Shown piece after piece: positions 56,281-64,000 of a DNA stretch of 64,000 bases. A program made the translations under genes and the position numbers. A model generated the notes under the pieces. It searched no databases and had not been told where the DNA came from. It saw only the letters and a program-made list of their open reading frames with translations. Position 1 is the stretch's first letter, and the number at the start of each line of letters is the position of its first letter. This DNA comes from Lactobacillus sp. ESL0679 (lineage in GTDB: Bacteria; Bacillota; Bacilli; Lactobacillales; Lactobacillaceae), in assembly GCF_029433515.1 (NCBI RefSeq), contig NZ_JAQTIG010000005.1, positions 62,001 to 126,000 on the forward strand, in the 5' to 3' direction.

Positions 56281-57786
56281 GTGGATTATTCAATTGGAAT
56301 TGATATTGGTACGACAAGCACTAAGGCGCTGCTATACCATGACAATCAGGTGGTTGCCAGCAGTCATCAGGGTTACAAGTTGTTTCGCGATGAGACGGGT
56401 ATGGCAGAAGAAAATCAGGCAGATATTTTGAATGCGGTTGCCGAGGTTTTGCGTGCGGTCATGACCAAAGTGAATTTTCAGAATGACAATTTGGCATGTA
56501 TCGCTTTTTCCAGTGCTAATCAAAGTCTGATTGCCTTAGACAAGGATTTTCATTCATTAACGCGGTTGCAGACTTGGGCCGACACCCGTTCAGCGAAGTA
56601 TGCGGCAGAGTTAAAGGCAACGCCGCTGGGGAAGAAGATTTATCAAAATACGGGAACGCCCATCCATCCCATGTCGTTATTGGCTAAAATAATGTGGTTG
56701 AAGCGCGAAGAGCCAGAGATTTTTCAAAAAGCTGCTTATTACTGCGGCATTAAGGAATATGTTATTTACCATTTATTTGGCGCTTGGCAAATGGATATGT
56801 CGGTTGCTAGTTGCACAGGTTTGTTTAACATAAGAGATTTAGCTTGGGATGAAGTTGCTCTGCAGACTGCTGGAATTACGGCCAAGCAGCTGCCACCAAT
56901 TGTTGATGTGTACCAAAAATTGCCTAAGCTTAAGCCTAAGTATGCCAGCTTAATTGGCTGTCCTGAAGATGTCACTTTTATTCAGGGAGCATTTGATGGT
57001 GCTTTATCCAACGTTGGCTTGGGAGCAACTGAACAGGGTGTGATGGCACTGACTGTCGGCACTTCTGGTGCACTGCGAGTGATTACCGACCATACCGTAC
57101 TTGATGAACATGCAAGGACATTCTGTTATCTGCTCGACAGTAAGCATTACGTAGTTGGCGGTTCAGTTAACAGCGGTGGCAGCGTATATGAATGGGCGGT
57201 TAGAAACTTGTTGCCGCAGGGAAGTAACTTGCCATACGAGCAAGCGAGTTCATTGGCAGCTCAATCTCCCGCTGGTGCTCATGGCTTAATCTTTTATCCA
57301 TTTTTAGGTGGTGAACGAGCACCGCTGTGGGATGCCAATGCTCGCGGCGCTTTTTTCGGCTTGGGTCAAGTGCACGACCGGAGTGATATGATCCGGGCCG
57401 TGCTTGAAGGCATTGCTTACAACCTGAAGCATGTTTTGCAAATTCTTGAAAAAGTTGTTGGGCAGCCAGATGTTGTACTTGCAGCTGGGGGCTTGGTAAA
57501 ATCAAAATTATGGTGTCAAATCTTAGCAGATATTCTCGAATATCCCGTTATCGTACCTGCTGATGTTGAATCATCTTGCTTGGGAGCGAATATTGTTGGG
57601 CTCAAAGCCGTGCAGAAGATTACTGCATTTAAAGATGCAGCACAGCAGCACGATGTGCAAGACAAGTTTTTGCCAACACCCGCTAATTTACCTAAGTATC
57701 AGCAATTATTCAAAATTTACCGCGATTTACTGCCAAAATTACAATCGGAATTTGCCGCAATTACTGCAATCCAAAAGGAAGGTTGA
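56281..57786 (+). CDS. gntK: Gluconate kinase, FGGY family
   Basis: A 501-residue FGGY carbohydrate kinase. The N-terminal phosphate-1 motif is GIDIGTTSTKALLY, and the C-terminal part has GGERAPLWDANARGAFFGL and AAGGLVKSKLWCQILAD. In lactobacilli this subfamily is usually the gluconokinase that forms 6-phosphogluconate; xylulokinase is less likely from the N-terminal motifs. The GTG at 56281 has AGGAGG about five bases upstream, and the frame upstream of it is rejected. No gluconate permease lies beside it; the anion transporter 0.5 kb away on the other strand is a distant candidate. Confidence 0.83.
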   Translation: MDYSIGIDIGTTSTKALLYHDNQVVASSHQGYKLFRDETGMAEENQADILNAVAEVLRAVMTKVNFQNDNLACIAFSSANQSLIALDKDFHSLTRLQTWADTRSAKYAAELKATPLGKKIYQNTGTPIHPMSLLAKIMWLKREEPEIFQKAAYYCGIKEYVIYHLFGAWQMDMSVASCTGLFNIRDLAWDEVALQTAGITAKQLPPIVDVYQKLPKLKPKYASLIGCPEDVTFIQGAFDGALSNVGLGATEQGVMALTVGTSGALRVITDHTVLDEHARTFCYLLDSKHYVVGGSVNSGGSVYEWAVRNLLPQGSNLPYEQASSLAAQSPAGAHGLIFYPFLGGERAPLWDANARGAFFGLGQVHDRSDMIRAVLEGIAYNLKHVLQILEKVVGQPDVVLAAGGLVKSKLWCQILADILEYPVIVPADVESSCLGANIVGLKAVQKITAFKDAAQQHDVQDKFLPTPANLPKYQQLFKIYRDLLPKLQSEFAAITAIQKEG

Positions 57787-58055
57787 TATTATTTTAATTT
57801 CTAAATCTGTTATATATCCTAATCATGAGTACCGTGAAGACAAAAGATTATATTGGGTCGCATTTTCTCAAATGGAAACGATTTTCGTTGTGGCAGCTTA
57901 ATTTGATGGCGCTGCACAAGCGCGTCCAGTTTAAGACGCTTTATTATCATGAAAAATTTTGCGGCTTAGTCTATTATGTTGCGGGTAAACAAATTATTTA
58001 TCTGGTTAAGGGGAAGAGTAAGGGTATTAATGAAGATATTGGTGGCGTTAGCTAA
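57785..58055 (+). pseudogene. Truncated and frameshifted GNAT acetyltransferase (paralogue of the 60.0 kb gene)
   Basis: The first codons (IILISKSVIYPNHEYREDKRLYWVAF) and, in the next frame, FLKWKRFSLWQLNLMALH match the N-terminal half of the intact GNAT gene near 60.0-60.5 kb almost residue by residue. One extra base near 57858 separates the two frames. The copy stops after FCGLVYYVAGKQIIYLV, losing the acetyl-CoA binding part. It directly follows gntK. Both copies begin with the same GATATTATTTTAATTT stretch. Confidence 0.78.
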
Positions 58056-58058
58056 TTA

Positions 58059-58211
58059 ATGAATTGTCAAAAGTGGTTTAAGGAATGGAAGCTCTTTGCT
58101 AGATACCATGAGCTGTTTGATGAGCAGTGCGGTGAAACTATTGACCTAACTGATTTTGATATTGTTGACCTGATAGCTGATAAAGGCATTTATGACAATT
58201 TTATTCTTTGA
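58059..58211 (+). CDS. Small ORF, 50 residues, doubtful
   Basis: ATG 58059 opens MNCQKWFKEWKLFARYHELF and ends KGIYDNFIL. No family is recognised. The ribosome site is poor (GGTGG about 12 bases upstream). It follows the GNAT remnant and precedes a terminator, so it may itself be the tail of a deleted gene. Confidence 0.35.
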   Translation: MNCQKWFKEWKLFARYHELFDEQCGETIDLTDFDIVDLIADKGIYDNFIL

Positions 58212-58218
58212 TAATTCT

Positions 58219-58260
58219 AAAAAAGCGATTGTTCACATAATTGTGAGCAGTCGCTTTTAA
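58219..58260. terminator. Bidirectional terminator between the GNAT remnant and the DASS transporter
   Basis: AAAAGCGATTGTTCAC pairs with GTGAGCAGTCGCTTTT around ATAATT. The flanking A and T runs let it serve both converging genes. Confidence 0.88.
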
Positions 58261-58278
58261 TATACTTAAAATTTTAAA

Positions 58279-59733
58279 TTACCACATCCCGATTACTTTC
58301 ATCCAGCCTAAGCCGATGATGGTGTATACCAGAATGTAGAAAAGACCAAAGATAAAGCTCATCTTCCACCATTCGTCTTGCTTAACGTAACCAGAAGCGG
58401 CAAGAACGGAAGCGGCAGGACTAGAGTAATGCGTGGTTGAGCCCATAATTGCTGAAAACATGGCTAAAAATTGGGCTGCAACTGCTTTAGGAGCGCCAGC
58501 GGCGATAGCAACTGTTAACAAAGGCAGGTACATTGCCGAGTTGTGAGCTGTAGCACTAGCAAATAAGTAGTGAGTATAGAACAAAACTAGGGCTAAAATG
58601 ATCAAGACTAAGAGCCAGTTGATACCCTTTAAGCTGTTAGCGATACTATTAGAAATCCAACCGATAAAGCCAAACTGAGTTAATTTTTCTGCCATAAAGA
58701 CAAGAATTGATAGCCAAATTAAAATATTCCAGGCACCAGTTTCGTGTAATAGATCATTGGGCGTTAGCACACCAGCTAACAACAATAAGGAAACTGAAAT
58801 AAAGGCAATCAGTGTAGCATCAATATGTAAGCTGCTAGAGAGCATCCACAATAACAAAGTAATTAAGAAAATTATACACATCGTAATTTCCGGCATTGTA
58901 AATTTACCTAATTTAGCCAACTGTTTATTGGCCCATTTTTTGGCATCGGGTGTTTCTTTAACAGTGGGTGGATACATCTTATAGATGAAGTACGGGACAA
59001 CAGCTAAACAAATTGCTGCGGGGACAATACTTGCTAAGAGCCAGCCCATCCAACTCATCGTGACCCCTGCTTTACCAGCTAGTGACACTGCAATTAAGTT
59101 CGGAGCACAGGCTGTCATAAACAGTGAGGAAGTAATAATATTAACTTGAAATTCCGTGAAGGTTAAGTACGCACCCATCCTTTTTCTGGAAGGGTCGTTA
59201 GGCTTAGACTCAAAGGCATCAGCTAGGGACTGAATTAACGGATAAACAACACCGCCAGCACGTGCTGCATTTGAAGGGGTTGCAGGGGAAACAATCAGAT
59301 CGATTGCTCCAATAGCGTAACCAAGACCAAGTGACTTTTTGCCAAACCACTTAACAAAGTAAAGGGCAATGCGACGACCTAAGCCAGTCTTAACAATTCC
59401 GCGTGAGATCATGAAGGCCATAGCTACTAGCCATGCTGAAGAATTACTGAAAGCATCAATCGCGCCTTTAGCAATTATTTTGCCATTAACTACTTGGTCA
59501 GCTAATGGGACTAGTCCGGTACAAATAGTGAAGGTAAAACCAAGTAACGTAACGCCAGCAATGGGTAATGGCTGAGTAATACAACCTAAAATTGTCGCAA
59601 CGAAGATGGCTAACATCTTCCAGGCTGGGGCACTAACGCCGTCGGGTCTGATTGCAGTAGTTAGCCAGATAATTAGCCCCACCGCTAAGGGAAAAATAAA
59701 TTTTTGATAATGGATTTGTTCTAATTTTTTCAT
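58279..59733 (-). CDS. DASS family (SLC13-like) anion/dicarboxylate symporter
   Basis: A 484-residue membrane protein with about 12-14 spans. It matches the divalent anion:sodium symporter family: SPATPSNAARAGGVVYPL near the middle (first SNT-like motif) and the second motif region SSPAASVLAASGYV near the C-terminus, with MGSTTHYSSPA before it. Relatives move 2-oxoglutarate, malate, citrate or tartrate, and the substrate cannot be fixed here. The ribosome site on the minus strand is AAAGGAGAA. It is a single-gene unit. The upstream 264 bases to the GNAT gene are AT-rich and hold no other gene. Confidence 0.88.
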   Translation of the reverse strand: MKKLEQIHYQKFIFPLAVGLIIWLTTAIRPDGVSAPAWKMLAIFVATILGCITQPLPIAGVTLLGFTFTICTGLVPLADQVVNGKIIAKGAIDAFSNSSAWLVAMAFMISRGIVKTGLGRRIALYFVKWFGKKSLGLGYAIGAIDLIVSPATPSNAARAGGVVYPLIQSLADAFESKPNDPSRKRMGAYLTFTEFQVNIITSSLFMTACAPNLIAVSLAGKAGVTMSWMGWLLASIVPAAICLAVVPYFIYKMYPPTVKETPDAKKWANKQLAKLGKFTMPEITMCIIFLITLLLWMLSSSLHIDATLIAFISVSLLLLAGVLTPNDLLHETGAWNILIWLSILVFMAEKLTQFGFIGWISNSIANSLKGINWLLVLIILALVLFYTHYLFASATAHNSAMYLPLLTVAIAAGAPKAVAAQFLAMFSAIMGSTTHYSSPAASVLAASGYVKQDEWWKMSFIFGLFYILVYTIIGLGWMKVIGMW

Positions 59734-60115
59734 AGATTCTCCTTTGAAATAACTAAAAACAATCTTATCATAAATTTTTACTTAGTGAACTAGTTAATTT
59801 TAAAAAGTTTAATTAATTGGTAATTTATTTTAAATATTGCAAATAGGCTGGCGAATTATAGCTTTCATAAATCTAGCATTAATAGGTATTTAGAGCGTTT
59901 TGACTAAAATGACTATGTTTATTTCAGAGAAAATAGTTAACTTATGCATAAATAGCGCTACTATTAACAGGTAATGACTTTTAAGTGGAAAAGAAGATGA
60001 TATTATTTTAATTTTTAAGGCAGCAATTTATTCTAGTCATTCGTATCGCGAAGCTAAAAAATTATATTTAGCAGCTTTTCCTAAGTGGGAACGCTTTTCG
60101 CTGTGGCAGTTAAAC

Positions 60116-60535
60116 TTGATGGCTTTGCATCAATGTGTGCATTTTCAAGCGTTTTATGACAATAACGAGTTTTGCGGTCTGATTTACTATGTTGTTAGTG
60201 CACAAACTGTTTATGTAGTATATTTAGCGATCAGTCCTGACTTGCGCAATCGAGGTTATGGTACGCGTGTTTTACAGCAGCTTAGGGCGCGATTTCCTGA
60301 GCGGCAATTAACGCTGGACATTGAGCCGGTAATCAAAACAGCTAAGAATTATTGTCAGCGTGTCCGCCGGCTGCATTTTTATGAGCAGAATGGCTTTCAC
60401 CAAACAGCATCGAAGTTGATTGATTCTGATGGGCAATTTCAGCTGTTGACAACTGCTAGACAGCTCAATATTGACTCTACAACTGTAGCATTAAAGCAGA
60501 TGAGTTCAGGGTATTATCATTTTAAAATTGAATAA
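60116..60535 (+). CDS. GNAT family N-acetyltransferase, true start probably near 60002
   Basis: 139 residues are readable from ATG 60116. The acetyl-CoA loop is ISPDLRNRGYGTRVLQQL, and a long C-terminal part ends HFKIE. Homology with the remnant at 57.8 kb shows the protein really begins about 38 residues earlier (IILIFKAAIYSSHSYREAKKLYLAAFPKW by eye), in the same frame from 60002. No ATG, GTG or TTG occurs in that frame before 60113. Initiation may use ATT at 60002, which lies after AAAGAAG, or a frameshift has removed the normal start (ATG 59997 is one base out of frame). The substrate is unknown. Confidence 0.75.
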   Translation: MMALHQCVHFQAFYDNNEFCGLIYYVVSAQTVYVVYLAISPDLRNRGYGTRVLQQLRARFPERQLTLDIEPVIKTAKNYCQRVRRLHFYEQNGFHQTASKLIDSDGQFQLLTTARQLNIDSTTVALKQMSSGYYHFKIE

Positions 60536-60543
60536 TTTGTACT

Positions 60544-60582
60544 AAAAAACGTCTTTTCATAGTTATGTGGAAAGACGTTTTT
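60544..60582. terminator. Bidirectional terminator after the GNAT gene
   Basis: AAAAAACGTCTTT pairs with AAAGACGTTTTT; it lies between convergent genes. Confidence 0.88.
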
Positions 60583-60604
60583 AATAAATTGGTGTTTAGT
60601 TTTT

Positions 60605-61804
60605 TTATAATAGCTTCAAGAAAATAGACGCGATGATGACGGAAGCAACCGATACGGTCGCAAAACCGCCGACGAGCATTTTGGGCAGGATTTGATCAAC
60701 TAAGACTGCTTCTTCATCCTTATCCTTAGCAACATTATGGCAAATTTCGGTTGTTAAAATGTAGTCAGCTGGGAAACCGAAAAGAGCCGTGAGTGAACAC
60801 GCAAAGGCCATTTCGGGACTCATGCCAAATGGCTTAGAAAGAATAGCAGATGCGATGAACATGCCCAAGATCCCTAGCAGCATTAAGACGATAATTTGTA
60901 CGAAAACTTGACCAATGATTTGTGGAGTAGTGATGCTTAATTGAGAGAAGATGTAAGCAAGCAAACCGTACATTAACCATTGGAAAACATTGGCTTTGTT
61001 TAATGCGCTGTCTTCAAGGAACCCTAATTGGTGGGCGATAACACCGAAGATTAGGCAGACGACATTAGCATTTAGGTCAACATTAAATGAAGATTTCAAC
61101 CAGAAAGAGAACCAATTTGCCAGTAATGCAACGATACCAACTTTGACTAAAATAAAAGCAGCAGTGTGATATTGTTTTGGCAACTTGAAGCCGGATTTTT
61201 TACCAGTTTCTTCTTTTTCTTCTTCAACAGAAATTGGCTTTTTAATATTGCCTTTTTGATATTCACCAGCAACTCGGCGACCTTCACGCTTAAGCATCCA
61301 AGCTGTTAATGGATAACCAACAACTGAGTGCATGACAAACATGGCGATCGGCAATGCGACTAAAGAAGTAATGCCAACGGCTTTTAGACCGTTAGTCATG
61401 AGTAATGCGGAAACAAGTCCCCCAGTTAATGGTGGTACAGCAGCGATAACTGTATGCCAGTCAAAGATTTTGGTGCCAATCGTTAAGGTTAACAGCAATG
61501 TCCCAGCAACTCCCAACAATGAGATACAAACGGCTTTCCACTGCTGGATTAATTCCTTTAAGTTCATTAGAGTACCAAGGTGAACAAGCAGCAATGAAAT
61601 ACAAATGTTAGCGAAATCAGGACCAAACGATGCTTTGGCGACAACGTCTTTTGGTAAAAATGTCCAATATCCAATGGCGAACAAGACGGCCGTAATAAAG
61701 ACTGATGGCACATACGCATTAGTCAGTGAGGAAACCCACTCACCAATCATAATAAATAACATCACTACTGCAAAGGAAAGTGCAGCGTACATTGCTGGAT
61801 TCAT
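60605..61804 (-). CDS. Putative transporter, GltS/ESS-like membrane protein
   Basis: A 399-residue protein with about ten hydrophobic segments in two halves, separated by a charged cytoplasmic loop (EEEKEETGKKSG). Re-entrant-like Gly-rich stretches PPLTGGLVSALL and SLTALFGFPADYIL occupy equivalent places in the two halves, as in GltS-type sodium:solute symporters. The family call is tentative. It is divergent from two amidohydrolase genes and likely imports their substrate. AGGAGTG lies ahead of the ATG on the minus strand. Confidence 0.62.
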   Translation of the reverse strand: MNPAMYAALSFAVVMLFIMIGEWVSSLTNAYVPSVFITAVLFAIGYWTFLPKDVVAKASFGPDFANICISLLLVHLGTLMNLKELIQQWKAVCISLLGVAGTLLLTLTIGTKIFDWHTVIAAVPPLTGGLVSALLMTNGLKAVGITSLVALPIAMFVMHSVVGYPLTAWMLKREGRRVAGEYQKGNIKKPISVEEEKEETGKKSGFKLPKQYHTAAFILVKVGIVALLANWFSFWLKSSFNVDLNANVVCLIFGVIAHQLGFLEDSALNKANVFQWLMYGLLAYIFSQLSITTPQIIGQVFVQIIVLMLLGILGMFIASAILSKPFGMSPEMAFACSLTALFGFPADYILTTEICHNVAKDKDEEAVLVDQILPKMLVGGFATVSVASVIIASIFLKLL

Positions 61805-61848
61805 AAATTAATCACTCCTAAAAAATAAATTAAATTTGTATGAAATTG

Positions 61849-61877
61849 ATTATAAAAGATAAATTTAGATTTAGCAA
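61849..61877 (-). promoter_or_regulatory. Promoter of the putative GltS-like transporter
   Basis: On the minus strand, TTGCTA (61872-61877) and TATAAT (61849-61854) have a 17-base spacer, 45 bases before the start codon. The opposite-strand promoter for the amidohydrolases must lie within the same 170-base AT-rich gap; a TATAAT at 61926-61931 is a candidate. Confidence 0.65.
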
Positions 61878-61974
61878 CAACTTTTTCAAAAATCATGTTG
61901 TAAAATATTAAAAATAATCATAAAATATAATCATTAAATTAAAAAATAAATAAAAGTGTAATGAGGAGTAAAGG

Positions 61975-63174
61975 ATGACAACTTTATATACAAACTGTAA
62001 TTTGTTTGATGCAGAAAATGAAGAAATGCAAAATAACGCATGGTTACTAGTAAATGACGAAGGATTAGTGGGAGCTAGTGGTAAAGGCCCAGCACCTGCT
62101 GCCGATGAAAAGGTCGATTTGCAAGGACAGTACGTGATTCCGGGCTTGATTAATGCTCACACGCATATCATGATGGATCCACTGGATAACCATACCGCCT
62201 ATTTATCGGAAACAGAAGCAACCGTTAATGCAATTAAGAATTTGAAGATTTTATTGCGCAGTGGGGTTGTGGCAATTCGCGATTGTGGTGCTGTCAGTGA
62301 TACAGATATTAAGTTAATGAAGTTAATGCACCAAGGGCGAGTTGTAGGTCCTGAAATTGTACCTTCCGGTAGACCAATGAGTATTTTGGGTGGTCATGGT
62401 GACTTCCCAGAAGGTGATGATGGTAAAGAAGTTTGGGGACATTTGACAAACTGTGGTGCTGATATGCGTCAAGGCGTGCGGGAAGAATTTAAGCATGGTG
62501 CGAAAAACATTAAGGTCATGGCTACTGGTGGGGTTATGTCACCAACCGATCGTGTTGATGATACCGAGTTAAGTGCTGAGGAATTAAACGTAGCAGTTGA
62601 AGAGGCACACTCTAAGCATATGACAGTAGCTTCTCATGCTCAGGGTAATCGTGGTATTCAATTATCGCTTGAAGCCGGTGTTGACTCAATCGAGCATGGA
62701 ATTTACGTTGATGAGCAACAGATGGATTTGATGATTAAGCAAGGGACCTGCTTAGTACCAACTTTGAATGCCTGTCAATGTATTTTTGATGCACCTCAGG
62801 GTTCGATTCCTGATTACATGATTGCCAAAAACGTAAAAGTTAAGAAGGACTTTTTTGAAAATGTTGGCAAAGCAATCAAAAAAGGTGTCCGTGTAGTTGT
62901 TGGTACTGATGCTGGCACACCATTTAATCGTTTTGACAATGGTACAACTACAGAAATGCAATTGCTTGTTGAAGTTGGTGCAACACCGCTTCAAGCCTTG
63001 CTAGGTGCAACCAAGTATGCTGCTGAATTAATCCAATTAAGTGAAGATTATGGTAGTTTGGCTGCTGGCAAGAAGGCTAACTTCCTTGTTCTGAGAGAAA
63101 ATCCACTGGAGAATATTAAGGCAGTTGCTCAAGAAGATAAGCAAGTTTACCAGAATGGTAAATTGGTCAAATAA
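61975..63174 (+). CDS. Amidohydrolase (imidazolonepropionase/dipeptidase-like), copy 1
   Basis: A 399-residue metal-dependent hydrolase of the amidohydrolase superfamily. The metal ligands are visible: His62 and His64 (HTH), the carboxylated Lys180 in KVMATGG, His221 (ASHAQG), His241 (SIEHG) and Asp312 (GTDAG). Relatives cleave L-Xaa-L-Xaa dipeptides or N-acyl amino acids; none can be chosen here. GAGGAG precedes the ATG. A tandem paralogue follows after 30 bases and a divergent transporter precedes, so this looks like a small uptake-and-hydrolysis unit. Confidence 0.87.
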   Translation: MTTLYTNCNLFDAENEEMQNNAWLLVNDEGLVGASGKGPAPAADEKVDLQGQYVIPGLINAHTHIMMDPLDNHTAYLSETEATVNAIKNLKILLRSGVVAIRDCGAVSDTDIKLMKLMHQGRVVGPEIVPSGRPMSILGGHGDFPEGDDGKEVWGHLTNCGADMRQGVREEFKHGAKNIKVMATGGVMSPTDRVDDTELSAEELNVAVEEAHSKHMTVASHAQGNRGIQLSLEAGVDSIEHGIYVDEQQMDLMIKQGTCLVPTLNACQCIFDAPQGSIPDYMIAKNVKVKKDFFENVGKAIKKGVRVVVGTDAGTPFNRFDNGTTTEMQLLVEVGATPLQALLGATKYAAELIQLSEDYGSLAAGKKANFLVLRENPLENIKAVAQEDKQVYQNGKLVK

Positions 63175-63204
63175 TTAAAAACGAATTTTTAGGAGGTCTT
63201 TTAA

Positions 63205-64000
63205 ATGACTAAAACCGCATATACAAATATGAATCTTTATGATGGTGAACAGGAAAAAGTCACCACAAATAGTTATTTGGTTGTTGATGATGAAACTGGC
63301 AAAATTACGGCATTGGGAACAGAAACTGCGCCGACTGCGGACAAGACAGTTGATTTGGCAGGTAAATATGTCATGCCAGGATTGATTAACTGCCATGATC
63401 ACATGATTATGGACCCAGATGACCCAACTGGTGGTACGGCAACTGATGTTGTCCGTACGACTGTTAATTCTGTTAAAAACTTGCATACGATGTTGAAGTC
63501 TGGTGTTACTTATGTTCGTGAGTGTGGATCGACTTATGATGTTGACATTACAATTGCTCACATGATTGATGAAGGTAAAATTACTAGGGTCCCAGAAGTT
63601 ATGCCATCAGGGCGGCCATATTCAATGACTGGTGGTCATGGCGACATGCCAAATTTTGGTCACCTAGTAGATTCACCAGATGAAATGCGCAAAGCTGTCC
63701 GTCAAGGACTAAAGAAAGGCGCTAAGTCCATCAAAGTAATGGCCACAGGTGGTGTTATGACCCAGAACGACTTTATGACCGATCCTCAATTGAGTGTTGC
63801 CGAGATTCATGCGGCTGTTGAAGAAGCTCACCACAAGGGCCTGATTGTTGCTGCTCATGCTGAAGGTAATCCGGGGATCATGAATGCCATTAAGGCTGGT
63901 GTTGATTCGATTGAACACGGCTTTTACGTTAATGATGAAGAAATTGATTTGATGCTAAAGCAAGGAACTTATTTAACACCAACAGTTGTTGCTGATTGGG
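63205..64000 (+). CDS. Amidohydrolase copy 2, 5' part only
   Basis: The gene runs off the window; 265 codons are visible from ATG 63205, with AGGAGG eight bases upstream. It is a paralogue of the preceding protein, with the same opening (AYTNMNLYDGE) and motifs KVMATGGVM, AAHAEG and SIEHG. The first metal motif is HDH instead of HTH. The two share the operon and may act on related substrates or as a hetero-oligomer. Confidence 0.87.
   Translation, partial: MTKTAYTNMNLYDGEQEKVTTNSYLVVDDETGKITALGTETAPTADKTVDLAGKYVMPGLINCHDHMIMDPDDPTGGTATDVVRTTVNSVKNLHTMLKSGVTYVRECGSTYDVDITIAHMIDEGKITRVPEVMPSGRPYSMTGGHGDMPNFGHLVDSPDEMRKAVRQGLKKGAKSIKVMATGGVMTQNDFMTDPQLSVAEIHAAVEEAHHKGLIVAAHAEGNPGIMNAIKAGVDSIEHGFYVNDEEIDLMLKQGTYLTPTVVADW

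Noticed and set aside
57825..58055. Functional 76-residue protein
   Set aside because: It is the middle of a GNAT domain out of frame with its own N-terminus and lacks the acetyl-CoA binding half.

Overview
The window looks like a chromosomal segment of a host-associated Lactobacillus (sensu stricto). The signs are an AT-rich genome with strong AGGAGG-type ribosome sites, the contiguous order pcrA-ligA-camS-gatC-gatA-gatB-dagK, YSIRK-type export plus C-terminal SLAP repeats on a giant surface protein, and glutamine ABC genes of lactobacillary type. No ribosomal operon, insertion sequence, CRISPR array or replication origin was seen.

Regions. 1-4.98 kb is a sugar-alcohol PTS operon: the end of a PRD/EII-type regulator, EIIA, EIIB and EIIC of the galactitol family, a ribulose-phosphate-3-epimerase-like enzyme, a 6-phospho-3-hexuloisomerase-like enzyme and a short-chain dehydrogenase. 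5.1-8.05 kb is a glutamine/glutamate ABC importer (ATPase, lipoprotein, two permeases). 8.09-11.39 kb is a small cell-surface polymer cluster (glycerophosphotransferase, flippase, glycosyltransferase) followed by sprT. 11.89-14.46 kb is a MarR regulator with a double operator, followed by an ABC exporter. A tRNA-Leu with anticodon AAG lies at 14.53 kb. 14.77-25.13 kb is core: peptidoglycan hydrolase, pcrA, ligA, camS, gatCAB and a diacylglycerol kinase-like lipid kinase. 25.35-36.43 kb is one gene of 3694 codons: export signal, beta-helical head, very long helical repeat stalk and four SLAP repeats.

36.5-40.2 kb holds a Bax-inhibitor-1 family protein, two toxin-antitoxin pairs on either side of an RlmD-type methyltransferase, and small ORFs. 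40.2-56.2 kb is the accessory, defence-like part: a PD-(D/E)XK-like orphan, a frameshifted DUF234 ATPase beside two related long palindromes, a secreted small protein, a pair of uncharacterised paralogues (the second frameshifted), a Schlafen/AlbA_2 protein, and a tight four-gene unit at 47.39-53.97 kb. That unit encodes an MmeI-like DNA methyltransferase, an Abi_C-like protein, an SF2 helicase and a GIY-YIG nuclease. An orphan and a 5'-truncated GmrSD/DUF1524 gene follow. From about 46 to 54.9 kb the coding sequence is visibly richer in ATA, AGA and A/T-ending codons than the core genes, which suggests transfer.

56.2-64 kb returns to metabolism: gluconate kinase, a broken and an intact GNAT acetyltransferase, a DASS anion transporter, a putative membrane transporter, and two tandem amidohydrolases (the second cut by the window end).

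The best candidate for an undescribed system is the 47.39-53.97 kb operon. Its MmeI-like protein appears to have lost the usual N-terminal nuclease residues, while a helicase and a GIY-YIG nuclease are encoded in cis. This suggests an ATP-dependent, split-nuclease restriction-modification system. All functions are assigned by reading motifs; no database search was run.
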